Assembly: GCF_036013645.1 (NCBI RefSeq)
Contig: NZ_CP107869.1
Coordinates: forward strand, 9,052,001-9,116,000
DNA: 64,000 bases
DNA from: Streptomyces sp. NBC_00490
GTDB lineage: Bacteria > Actinomycetota > Actinomycetes > Streptomycetales > Streptomycetaceae
Direction of reading: 5' to 3'
Of this stretch, positions 36,805 through 45,975 are shown piece by piece (within the stretch, counting starts at the first letter, position 1; every line of letters starts with the position of its first letter). The notes under the pieces were generated by a model. It was not told the DNA's origin, did no database searches, and saw nothing but the letters and a program-made list of their open reading frames with translations. The translations under genes were made by a program, and so were the position numbers.

Positions 36805-37320
36805 GTGACCGAACAGGCCGAGAAACCCTTCCTCTACGTCGTCGTCTGCGCCGCCGGGATCGCCGCGGGCGTCGGCGAACTCATCACCGCCGCCCAGGAA
36901 GAGGGCTGGGAGGTCGGAGTCATCGCCACCCCTGTCGCGATGAACGGCTTCTTCGACACCGCCGCCGTCGAGGCCCGGACCGGCCGTCCGATCCGCTCCG
37001 CCTGGCGCAGCCCCGCCGACCCGCGCCCCTTCCCGCCGCCGGACGCCGTGGTGGTCGCGCCCGCCACCTTCAACACCGTCAACAAATGGGCGGCAGGCCT
37101 GGGCGACACCCTCGCCGTGGGCACCCTGTGCGAGGCGTCGGGCCTCGGCGTCCCCATCGCCGTACTGCCGTGCGTGGCCGACGCGTTGGCCGCCCACCCC
37201 GCCTACCAGGACAGCCTGATACGACTGCGGGGGATGGGCGTGCGGTTCGGCCCGCCCTTCGCGGGGGAGCCGGGGACCGAGTTCCCGTGGGCGCAGGCGC
37301 TGGAGCTGCTCAGACGGTGA
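36805..37320 (+). CDS. HFCD-type flavoprotein
   Basis: A 171-residue Rossmann-type flavoprotein: VVVCAAGIAAGVGELITAAQEEGWEVGVIATPVAMNGFF, then PDAVVVAPATFNTVNKWAAGLGDTLAVGTLCEA. This resembles the FMN-binding domain of phosphopantothenoylcysteine decarboxylases, but the normal catalytic details are not all visible. Start GTG 36805. Spacing of 9 bp suggests an operon with the DUF1348 gene under the same TetR. Confidence 0.85.
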   Translation: MTEQAEKPFLYVVVCAAGIAAGVGELITAAQEEGWEVGVIATPVAMNGFFDTAAVEARTGRPIRSAWRSPADPRPFPPPDAVVVAPATFNTVNKWAAGLGDTLAVGTLCEASGLGVPIAVLPCVADALAAHPAYQDSLIRLRGMGVRFGPPFAGEPGTEFPWAQALELLRR

Positions 37321-37404
37321 GCCGTCGGCTGACACCCGGGCCCCGCGCGCACCTCACGTCGTACGCTCCCCTCCATGACCATCCGGAAGGCGGGAGCAGC
37401 AACG

Positions 37405-38373
<969 letters not shown>

Positions 38374-38378
38374 ACATG

Positions 38379-38456
38379 CCTCAGGGGCGCGGGGCTGTAT
38401 CGATGTCGGCTACCGCCGCGTGGGCGCGACCAGCCACGATGCTCCCGCATCCGCGA
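38379..38456 (+). repeat. Streptomyces interspersed intergenic repeat, long form
   Basis: Begins CCTCAGGGGCGCGGGG a few bases after the aldo/keto reductase stop and contains GCGCGACCAGCCACGATG further on. The same two blocks recur at 51748-51806 after the GH2 gene. I recognise this as a repeat seen in many Streptomyces intergenic regions; function unknown. Confidence 0.7.
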
Positions 38457-38462
38457 TGTGAC

Positions 38463-39269
38463 CTAGTGCGGCCCCTGCGGTGCGAACTCCGTACCGCAAG
38501 GGCCCGCACCCTCACTCTCCGCCAGAGCGACGCGGTCACCCCGCATCGACAGCGTCCGGTAGTACCCCCCGATCCGCTCGGCCGACCGCCCCACGTAGTG
38601 ACCGATGAAGGACCGCCGAAAACGCCGGTCACTGCGATTGGGCTGCGACCCGTGCACCAGGCTCCCGTTGAAGAACAGAACATCCCCCGGTGCCATGTCG
38701 ACCGGCACCGCCGCCAGTCCCGCCGGCGGCGGCACGTACTCGCGCGCGAACGACACCCCCTCGTCCGCCTCCTCGGGACAGAACAGGTCCATCCGGTGCG
38801 TCCCGGGCACGACTTCGAGCCCTCCGTTCTCCCGGTCGATGACATCGCACGCCACCCACGCCGCGACACACGTCCCCGGCTCGACCCGCAGATAGAAGTT
38901 GTCCTGGTGCAGCGCCTGCCCCCGTGCCCCCGGCGGCTTGAAGTAGAACATGCTCTGCGCGGCCAGCACCTCCTCGCCGAACAGCGTCTCCAGCACCTCC
39001 CGCAACCGCGCGTCGAGCAGCACGTCCCGGGCGCGCGCGTTGATCTCGTGCGGCTGCATCACCCGCGGGTACACACCCAGCGGATCCGTGCCGCCCCGCG
39101 GCTCGAAGTGCCCCGGCACCGCCCCGGCCGCGTGCAGCGCCGCGAACTCGCCGCACAGCCGGTCGATCTCGTCGTGTCCGAACAGTCCCCGTACGACGGT
39201 GAACCCGTCCTCCCGGAACTGCCGCAGCCCGGCCTCGGTCAGGACGGGGGTGCTGCCTGTGACGGTCAT
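38463..39269 (-). CDS. phytanoyl-CoA dioxygenase (PhyH) family protein
   Basis: A 268-residue Fe(II)/2-oxoglutarate oxygenase. The metal triad is His and Asp in ALHQDNFY and His in NGSLVHGSQPN, with Arg in RRSFIGHYV for 2-oxoglutarate. The family hydroxylates aliphatic carbons of small molecules, including ectoine and secondary metabolites. It is divergent from an AraC regulator 63 bp away, which probably activates it. Start ATG 39267-39269. Confidence 0.9.
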   Translation of the reverse strand: MTVTGSTPVLTEAGLRQFREDGFTVVRGLFGHDEIDRLCGEFAALHAAGAVPGHFEPRGGTDPLGVYPRVMQPHEINARARDVLLDARLREVLETLFGEEVLAAQSMFYFKPPGARGQALHQDNFYLRVEPGTCVAAWVACDVIDRENGGLEVVPGTHRMDLFCPEEADEGVSFAREYVPPPAGLAAVPVDMAPGDVLFFNGSLVHGSQPNRSDRRFRRSFIGHYVGRSAERIGGYYRTLSMRGDRVALAESEGAGPCGTEFAPQGPH

Positions 39270-39332
39270 GCGTTCACTCCTCGCTCGGCTGTCCTCGGCA
39301 TGTCACGCTAGGTCGGCCCACCTCCCGGGAGG

Positions 39333-40247
39333 ATGCCCGTGACCGCCGACCGACTGCCTGAGACTGCTGCGCCGGACGTCCCCGCGCCGCCGCCGGGCCT
39401 TGTGATGCTCGGCTGTTTCGACGAGGCGCGGGGCTACGACATCAACCGGCCCCGGGGGTCGGCGAGCTGGCTGTTCACCTGGACCACGGGAGGCCGGGGG
39501 AGGCTGCGGCAGGGAGCGACCACCGCACAGGCCGCGGCAGGGGACCTGGTCGTGCTCGCGCCGGGTGTCCCGCACCGCTACGGCGTCGCACCGGGCGCGC
39601 GGCACTGGCGGTTCTGGTGGGTGCACTGCCAGGCCCGGCCGTCGTGGCTGCCCTGGCTGCTCCCGTACGGCACCGGCGACGGGGTGTACGCCGTCACCTC
39701 GACCCCGGCCACGCCGCGGGACCGGGTCGAGGCGGCGTTTTGCCGGATGCTCGTCGACGCCCGCCGGCCGGGTGCGGTGAAGCCCGCGGCCGGGCCGGAC
39801 GACCGGATCGCCGTGGCGCACGACACCGCTGCCCGTGAGCTCGCGCTGTGCGCCCTGGAGGAGGTCGTCCTGCTCATGGCCGCCGGTGCGCGGGAGCCGG
39901 CGCCCGCACCGGGCCTCGACCCCCGGGTCCGCCGGGTCCAGGAGCTCCTCGCCGCCGACCCGGGTGCCGCGCACACCGTTGACTCGCTGGCCGCGCACGT
40001 CTCGCTGTCGCCCTCCCGGCTGGCGCACCTGTTCACCCGCCAGGTCGGTGAGTCCCCGATGCGAGCGCTGCGCGAGGCACGGCTGCGGCACGCCGCGCGG
40101 CTCCTCGAAGGCACCGGCCTGCCCGTCGAACGGGTCGCGGCGGCATCGGGCTTCGTGAGCCCCTTCCATTTCCACCGGGTCTTCCGGGAGCGATTCGGTA
40201 TGACGCCCGGCACGTACCGGGCGGGCGGCCCAATGGTTGGAGCGTGA
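39333..40247 (+). CDS. AraC-family regulator with N-terminal cupin
   Basis: A 304-residue regulator. The N-terminal cupin region carries the sugar-sensor-like WLFTWTTGGRGRLRQGATTAQAAAGDLVVLAPGVPHRYGV. The C-terminal HTH pair is VDSLAAHVSLSPSRLAHLFTRQVGESPMRALREARL and VERVAAASGFVSPFHFHRVFRERFGMTPGTYR. Such layouts are common for activators of sugar and small-molecule genes. The divergent PhyH gene is the likely target. Confidence 0.9.
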   Translation: MPVTADRLPETAAPDVPAPPPGLVMLGCFDEARGYDINRPRGSASWLFTWTTGGRGRLRQGATTAQAAAGDLVVLAPGVPHRYGVAPGARHWRFWWVHCQARPSWLPWLLPYGTGDGVYAVTSTPATPRDRVEAAFCRMLVDARRPGAVKPAAGPDDRIAVAHDTAARELALCALEEVVLLMAAGAREPAPAPGLDPRVRRVQELLAADPGAAHTVDSLAAHVSLSPSRLAHLFTRQVGESPMRALREARLRHAARLLEGTGLPVERVAAASGFVSPFHFHRVFRERFGMTPGTYRAGGPMVGA

Positions 40248-40598
40248 CGTGCGTAGACCGGCCGTACGCGGGGTGGGGTGGCCGTTCAATGGTTTGGGAC
40301 CGACGCCTGGTGAAAATCGTTCTCCATAACAGCATCGATAACGCGTCATGGATCGGTTCTAAGTATTGACGAGCTGTCAATAGAGCTGGCTGCGCACGCA
40401 ATGCACAAAACTGAATGATCTCTTGTTACATCTCGCTGACCTGTGCAAAGGTTATGCCTTGTCGGCGTGCAGACATTAGAATCCGCCCGCCTTGACCGCT
40501 CCCGTACGTCCCCCACGCTTCACAAGAGCTGTCGTCGTCGGGACCGCATACCCCTTGGTATGGACTTAGTTTTGTATGCCCCCGAGAGGAATGCAGCC
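40248..40598. other. 350-bp noncoding region upstream of a lectin-receptor gene
   Basis: AT-richer than its surroundings. It holds TTGACGAGCTGTCAA (40366-40380), a near-palindrome that could be a -35 or operator; TGAAAATCGTTCTCC (40311-40325), which partly resembles a Zur box; and GTGCAAAGGT at 40443, also present upstream of the paralogue at 55511. No gene is apparent. Confidence 0.45.
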
Positions 40599-42419
40599 GT
40601 GAATGCCGACGCCACGGACGAACAACTCAGCGCTGAGCTGAAGAAGTGGACCGGGGCCGCACCCGCGCTCCATCCCGTCGGTGAACTCCTCGACCGCCAC
40701 TGGGAGGCGGCCTTCGCCTATGCCCGGCTGTGCACCGACAGTGCGCGGTCCGCCGGAATGCTCACGACTGCGGCTTTCACCCGGCTCTTCGGTGAAACCC
40801 TGCGGCAGAACGGGCCCACGGCCGCCTGGCGTCCCCAACTGCTCGTCACCGTGCGCCGGATCGCCGCGGAGTGGGACGGCGACCGCCGACGCGAACAGCT
40901 CCACCCCGAACTGCGCTCCGGGACCGGGGACGGGGACCGCGCCGCGGCCCGTCTGCTGCCGCCCGCGGAGCGACGGCTGCTGTCCGGCGCGTTCCAGCGG
41001 CTGCCCCAGTCCGCCCGCTGCCTGCTGTGGCACAGCGAGGTCGAGGCCGAGCCGCTGTCCGTTCCGGCCTCCCTGCTGGGCCTGGACGAGGAGGACGCCG
41101 GCGTCGAACTGCGCCGGGCCCAGGAGCGGTTGCGCGAGGAGTGCCTCCATGTGCACCGCGAACTCGCCCCGGAACAGGAGTGCCGCAGCTACGTCAGGAT
41201 GCTGGACGTCACCTACCGGCGCGGTGGCGTCGACGTCGACCCCGACCTGCGCGCACACCTGGACCGCTGCAAGCACTGCCGCGACACCGCCGACCAGCTC
41301 CAGCAGTTCAACAACGGCCTCGGCGTCGCCCTGGCGGAAGCGGTCCTCGGATGGGGCGGCCGCGCCTACGCGGAATCCCGCACCGCCGTGCGGGACGCGC
41401 CGGCTCAGGCGCCCGAGCGGCCGTCGGCCCCGCCCGTCGTGCCGGGTGAGCCCTTCTTCGACGTGACCCCCGCCGGCGCCCCGCGCACGGCACGCGCGGC
41501 CCGCGGAGCCTGCCCCTCGCGCACGGCACGCAAGGAAGCCCGCCGCGCCGCCGCCCGGCGCCGCAACATCGCCGCCGCGGTCCTCACCGTCAGCGGTCTG
41601 GTCGTGCTGCCCCTGGTCCTGTGGTCGGTCCTCAGCGGCGGGGACGACACCACCTCGGCCGGCGGCACCCAGGCCTCCGAGACGCCCGGCACCGGAGCGG
41701 GCAAGTCCTCCTCCGACTCCTCGTGGGTCGGCTCCGGCAAGGACGTGGAGGGCACCCTGCGCGGCCGGCTGCACAACGTCGACTCCGGGCTCTGCATCGG
41801 CGTCGTCGGCAAGAAGGCCGTCAAGGACGCGGAGACCGAGGTCACCACGTGCTCCTCGAAGACCGACCAGCAGTGGACGTACGAGACGGACGGCACGCTG
41901 AGCAGCGTCGCGGACCCGGACCTGTGCCTGGACTCCCACCTCGGCTACTCGGTGCGGCTGGCCCCGTGCTCCGGCACCGACAAGGCGGAGCCCAAGAACA
42001 TCCGCTACGACTTCACCCTCCAGGGCAACCTGGTGCCGCGCTGGGACCAGGACCTGGCCCTGACACCGGCCGCCACCGACGGCACGGGCGCCGTGGTCCT
42101 CAAGTCCCGTGCCGACATCGCCGTCCAGCGCTGGGTGTTCGACACCTCCAAGACCGACCCCCAGATGGAGGTGGTCAACTGGGACGCGCAGAGCGGCATC
42201 GCGCGGAAGACCCCCGTCGCGACCCCCACCCCCACCCCCACACCCACACCGACGAAGAAGAAGGCCTCACCGACACCGTCCCCGAGCCCGTCGACCGCAC
42301 AGCCGACCCCGACGGGACCGTCGTACCCCAGCGGCATGCCCTGCTACGGGTACTACTGCTCCTGGGACGGCCAGTACGGCGGCGGCTACGGGTACGGCGG
42401 GTACGGCGGCCGGCGCTGA
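40599..42419 (+). CDS. sigma-like/zinc-finger/membrane/ricin-lectin one-component receptor, copy 1
   Basis: A 606-residue protein. Residues 1-200 resemble ECF sigma regions 2 and 4 (LLDRHWEAAFAYARL, WRPQLLVTVRRIAAEW, and LPQSARCLLWHSEVEAEPLSVPASLLGL), but the acidic core of region 2 is changed. An anti-sigma-type motif HLDRCKHCRD (HxxxCxxC) follows. One membrane helix (AAAVLTVSGLVVLPLVLWSVL) precedes an external ricin-B lectin domain with QxW motifs (QQWTY, QRWVF), a TP-repeat linker and a Gly/Tyr-rich tail. Start GTG 40599 has GAGAGGA at 40585-40591. A paralogue lies at 55511. ECF sigmas with such C-terminal extensions are known; binding of a glycan is inferred. Confidence 0.8.
   Translation: MNADATDEQLSAELKKWTGAAPALHPVGELLDRHWEAAFAYARLCTDSARSAGMLTTAAFTRLFGETLRQNGPTAAWRPQLLVTVRRIAAEWDGDRRREQLHPELRSGTGDGDRAAARLLPPAERRLLSGAFQRLPQSARCLLWHSEVEAEPLSVPASLLGLDEEDAGVELRRAQERLREECLHVHRELAPEQECRSYVRMLDVTYRRGGVDVDPDLRAHLDRCKHCRDTADQLQQFNNGLGVALAEAVLGWGGRAYAESRTAVRDAPAQAPERPSAPPVVPGEPFFDVTPAGAPRTARAARGACPSRTARKEARRAAARRRNIAAAVLTVSGLVVLPLVLWSVLSGGDDTTSAGGTQASETPGTGAGKSSSDSSWVGSGKDVEGTLRGRLHNVDSGLCIGVVGKKAVKDAETEVTTCSSKTDQQWTYETDGTLSSVADPDLCLDSHLGYSVRLAPCSGTDKAEPKNIRYDFTLQGNLVPRWDQDLALTPAATDGTGAVVLKSRADIAVQRWVFDTSKTDPQMEVVNWDAQSGIARKTPVATPTPTPTPTPTKKKASPTPSPSPSTAQPTPTGPSYPSGMPCYGYYCSWDGQYGGGYGYGGYGGRR
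42221..42256 (+). repeat. CCCCCA-type hexamer repeat encoding a Thr-Pro linker
   Basis: Tandem hexamers of the form ACCCCC/ACACCC encode TPTPTPTPTPT in the lectin receptor. Copy-number change by slippage would keep the frame and alter linker length. Confidence 0.6.
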
Positions 42420-42428
42420 CCGCCCGGC

Positions 42429-43685
42429 TCACACCCCGACGACCTGGAGCGACACCCACAGGGCCAGCGTGGCCGGCACCAGCGCGGCCGGGACGGCGAG
42501 CAGACCGAGCCGGGTGAACTCCCCGAGTCCGACCTCGTGCCCGTGGCGCTGCACGATCCGCCGCCACAGCAGGGTGGCGAGCGATCCGGCGTACGTCAGG
42601 TTCGGGCCGATGTTCACCCCGATCAGCGCCGCGAGCACCGCCCCGGGACCGGCCGTGGCGGTCAGCGGCAGCAGGACCAGTACCGCAGGCAGGTTGTTGA
42701 TCAGGTTCGCCAGGACCGCGGCCAGTGCGGCGATCCCGAGCAGCGCCACCAGTCCCGAGCCCTCGGGCAGGACGTGCCGCAGCGCGTCGGCGAGCCCGTT
42801 GTCGACGACCGCGCGCACGACGACGCCGAGCGCCAGCACGAACGCCAGGAACCCTGGAGCGGCGGACCGCACCACCGTGAGCGGGGTTGCCTGCCGACGG
42901 ACGAGCGCACGCCCCGCCAGCACCAGCGCGCCCACGAGGGCCACCCACGCCGGGTCGACGCCGATCGCGGACGCCACGACGAACCCCGCCAGCGTGCAGC
43001 CCACGGTGACGAGCGCGAACACCGGCAGCGCGGGCGTCTCGGCGCTGTCGGAGTGGGCCGCGGGGGCCTTGAGGTCGTCCTCGAAGAAGCGCCGGAACAC
43101 CAGATACTCGGCGCCGATCGCGACCAGCCAGGGCAGCGCCATCAGCGCCGCGAACCGGGTGAAGCTCAGCCCGCTCGCCGCGAACGCCAGCAGGTTGGTC
43201 AGGTTGGACACCGGCAGCAGCAGCGACGCCGTGTTCGACAGGTGCGCGCAGGCATAGAGGTGCGGTTTGGCCCGGACGCCGCTGCGGGCCGCGGTGGCCA
43301 GCACGACCGGCGTCAGCAGCACCACCGTGGCGTCCAGGCTGAGCACGGCCGTGATCGCCGACGCGAGCGCGAACACCGCGGTCAGCAGCCGGCCGGGGCG
43401 CCCGGCGGAGCTGCGGGCCATCCACGCCCCGCAGGCCCGGAAGAGCCCCTCGACATCGCAGAAGTGGGCGAGGACCAGCACCGCGGCCAGGAAGCCGACC
43501 ACCGGTCCGAGCCGCTCGGCCTCCGCCCACGCGTGGTCCGGGGAGATCGCCCCGGTGGCGATCACCAGCCCCGCCGCAGGGACCGCGAGCACCGCCTCCG
43601 GCAGGCCCTTGGGGCGGACGACCGCCCAGGCGAGCACGGCGACGAGCAGCGCTATGGACAGGGTTTCGGCGAGCGGGGTGTTCAG
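42429..43685 (-). CDS. SLC13/ArsB-type anion permease with probable CTG start
   Basis: A protein of 418 residues with about 11 helices. Segments LSNTASLLLPVSNLTNLLAF and NLINNLPAVLVLLPLTA, with the paired NLTN/NNLPA half-sites, mark the ArsB/NhaD superfamily; arsenite, citrate or another anion may be carried. A GTG at 43637 would remove half of helix 1. CTG at 43683-43685 gives LNTPLAETLSIALLVAVLAW, the usual family N-terminus, and has AAGGA 6 bp upstream, so I choose it as the start. Confidence 0.75.
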   Translation of the reverse strand: MNTPLAETLSIALLVAVLAWAVVRPKGLPEAVLAVPAAGLVIATGAISPDHAWAEAERLGPVVGFLAAVLVLAHFCDVEGLFRACGAWMARSSAGRPGRLLTAVFALASAITAVLSLDATVVLLTPVVLATAARSGVRAKPHLYACAHLSNTASLLLPVSNLTNLLAFAASGLSFTRFAALMALPWLVAIGAEYLVFRRFFEDDLKAPAAHSDSAETPALPVFALVTVGCTLAGFVVASAIGVDPAWVALVGALVLAGRALVRRQATPLTVVRSAAPGFLAFVLALGVVVRAVVDNGLADALRHVLPEGSGLVALLGIAALAAVLANLINNLPAVLVLLPLTATAGPGAVLAALIGVNIGPNLTYAGSLATLLWRRIVQRHGHEVGLGEFTRLGLLAVPAALVPATLALWVSLQVVGV

Positions 43686-43758
43686 CGGTGATCCTTAGAG
43701 CGTGGTCGAGCCGTGCCCGTCCATGAAAGCAGGCCCAGGTAAGAGCCCCCTTACCGGG

Positions 43759-44403
43759 TCAGGGGCCGGGGCCCCGGTCGAACACCGTGATGGACACCGT
43801 GGACTCGTTGCCGGACACCGGCACCTCACCGGCCGACCACGACACCTTCAGCGGGTCCCGCTCGTCCGGCGGGGTCACCAGCAGCGCGTCCGGGTTGGCG
43901 GTACGGGCCCCGCTGATCTCCGGGTTGGAGAACGTGATCCCCGACCACGCGTTCTGCCCCGGCGCCAGCTTCACGGTGGCCGGCGTGCCGGGGATACGTT
44001 TCGGGTCCGGTCCCAGCTGCCTGCCGGAGGCGTCGACGAACGCGGCGCCCGGATAGCCGTGGAGGGTGCAGGTACGGGACGAGGTGTTCGTCAGGATCAC
44101 GGGGAAGTTCTCCTGCCCCGCCCCCGGGTCGTTGCGGCCGAGCGTGGCCTCCAGCTCGGAGGTGTGACAGCGGGCACTTCTGCCGGGCTTGCCGGGCGTG
44201 CTGCCGGCGGGGGAGGGCGGCGCGGCTGTGGCGGGCGGCTCCACCGAGGGCGCGGCCGTCGTTCCGTCGGTGGTGGCCGGGGCGGCGGTGCCGGGCAGTG
44301 TCTTCGGCGCGGACGCGGAGTCGCCGCCGTCACCGCAGGCGGTCAGCAGGCCCAGCAGTGCGGCCGCACTCACGAACAGGGCCGGCCGGTAGGTGTTCGC
44401 CAT
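43759..44403 (-). CDS. DUF4232 lipoprotein
   Basis: A 214-residue exported lipoprotein with signal MANTYRPALFVSAAALLGLLTAC and lipobox Cys23. A Thr/Pro/Ala-rich linker leads to a DUF4232 domain (CHTSELEATLGRNDPGAGQENFPVILTNTSSRTCTLHGYPGAAFVD). The family is extracytoplasmic with no known activity. A kinase gene lies 80 bp upstream on the same strand. Confidence 0.9.
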   Translation of the reverse strand: MANTYRPALFVSAAALLGLLTACGDGGDSASAPKTLPGTAAPATTDGTTAAPSVEPPATAAPPSPAGSTPGKPGRSARCHTSELEATLGRNDPGAGQENFPVILTNTSSRTCTLHGYPGAAFVDASGRQLGPDPKRIPGTPATVKLAPGQNAWSGITFSNPEISGARTANPDALLVTPPDERDPLKVSWSAGEVPVSGNESTVSITVFDRGPGP

Positions 44404-44483
44404 GACTCTTCACACTCCTCGTACCGCGCGGTGTGCCCCGTCATGGAGGTCCGATGCGGGCGCGACCGGAAAAGTTCGTGCGT

Positions 44484-45836
44484 TCAGCCCCCGACCCGGA
44501 CCGAGCCGAGGACACGCCGGACGCCCTTCGGCTCGCCCTGCTGCCGGATCTGCACGTACAGCTGCGGCTGGCCGCTGCCGTCCGGGGGAGTCAGCCCGGC
44601 CTCGACGACGGAGCCACCGCCCGGACAGTCGCTCCATGTGCGGACCCGGCCGAACCACACGGGCAGGGTGTGGTCGCGGGCCCCGTCGTAGTGACAGCCG
44701 GGATGGGTGAGGGCGTTGACCAGGGCCGTGATCTCGCCCCGCCCGACCATGCCGACGAACATCCCGTCGACGTCCGCGCCCAGATCCTGCCACCGCGCCA
44801 GATCGTCCGCGACGGCGAAACCCGGCTGATGACCGGCGGGCAGCCCCAGCACGCGCGGATCCCATCCCGAGCCACGCACCTGACCGGCCCACGTGGCGGG
44901 CACCACGGCCGCGACCCGGCCGGTGGCGTCCTCGATCCGCAGCTCGGTCGGAGCCGGCCCGTGGTCCATGTGCGTGAAGGCCATACCGGCCACGGCCGCC
45001 CCGGCCGTCAGACCGAGCAGCCGGTGGCGCCTCCGCCGGGGTTTCGGGCCCCTCGCCAGCCGCTCCAGTTCCTCGGCGAAGGCCCGCGCGTCGGGCCGGC
45101 GGCGCTTCCGGTCGGTCCGCAGCGCCCGCATCAGGGCCCGCCGCACACGGGGATCCAGGCCCGGGCGCAGCCGGTCCGGCCGTACGACCTTCCCCGGCGG
45201 GCCCGGCGCGCTGCCGGTGACCAGGTGGTAGCCGACCGCGCCCAGGCTGTACACGTCGGCCCGCGCGTCGACGCCCGCGCTCGGCTCGGTCTGCTCGGGC
45301 GGCCGGTAGCCCGCCGCACCGGAGGCCGTGGTGAGCCCGGACGCCTCGGCGAGCGTCCTGGCCGGTCCGAGGTCGGCGAGGACGACCTCCAGGGCGCCGT
45401 CCGGGCCGGTGCGCAGCAACAGGTTGGTCGGCTTGATGTCCTGGTGCACGATCCCCGCCTCGTGCAGCGCGGCCGCGGCACGGGCCGCCAGCGCGGTGAG
45501 CCGCAGGGCCTCGGGGACGGGGAGCGGAGCGTCGTCGAGCAGGTCGGCGAGGGTGCCGCCGTCGGCGTACTCCATCACCAAGTACGGTCTGTCGTCGGGC
45601 AGTTCGCCGATGTCGTAGACCTGCACCACCCGAGGCGAACCGGCCCGGCTCAGCAACCTGGCCTCGGACAGGAAGCGTTCGCGGACGTCCGGTCGGTGCG
45701 ACCAGCTGTCGGCGAGGACCTTCACGGCCACCGGCATGTCGAGTGTGTCGTCGTGCGCGAGCCATACGGTCCCGAACGCGCCGGTGCCCAGGGGGCGTTG
45801 GATCCGGTAGCGGCCGATGCGCTCGACGGAGTGCAT
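44484..45836 (-). CDS. membrane Ser/Thr protein kinase
   Basis: A 450-residue Hanks-type kinase: glycine loop PLGTGAFGTVW, Lys in VAVKVLA, catalytic loop HQDIKPTN (Arg of HRD is Gln), metal motif DLG instead of DFG, and PPE for APE. Catalytic Asp, Lys and metal Asp remain, so it is probably active. A membrane helix (about residues 278-296) leads to an external domain of unknown fold with two Cys (HPGCHYD, SDCPGG). Start ATG 45834-45836. It is followed by the DUF4232 lipoprotein gene and preceded, 139 bp away, by the SpoIIE phosphatase gene on the same strand. Confidence 0.88.
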   Translation of the reverse strand: MHSVERIGRYRIQRPLGTGAFGTVWLAHDDTLDMPVAVKVLADSWSHRPDVRERFLSEARLLSRAGSPRVVQVYDIGELPDDRPYLVMEYADGGTLADLLDDAPLPVPEALRLTALAARAAAALHEAGIVHQDIKPTNLLLRTGPDGALEVVLADLGPARTLAEASGLTTASGAAGYRPPEQTEPSAGVDARADVYSLGAVGYHLVTGSAPGPPGKVVRPDRLRPGLDPRVRRALMRALRTDRKRRRPDARAFAEELERLARGPKPRRRRHRLLGLTAGAAVAGMAFTHMDHGPAPTELRIEDATGRVAAVVPATWAGQVRGSGWDPRVLGLPAGHQPGFAVADDLARWQDLGADVDGMFVGMVGRGEITALVNALTHPGCHYDGARDHTLPVWFGRVRTWSDCPGGGSVVEAGLTPPDGSGQPQLYVQIRQQGEPKGVRRVLGSVRVGG

Positions 45837-45975
45837 ACGACCATCATGCCTGCACTGCCGTGCGGACGCGGAGGAGGCGGCGCAGGATGTGCTGCACCAA
45901 CTGGCCTGCAAATGCCGCTCGTTCGAGGGTCGCAGCCGTTTGACGGACCGGGGCCGAAGGCTGCGCGGGCGTCCG

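Noticed and set aside
42221..42256. Possible CRISPR-like or tandem noncoding repeat
   Set aside because: The hexamers encode a Thr-Pro linker in frame and have no spacers.
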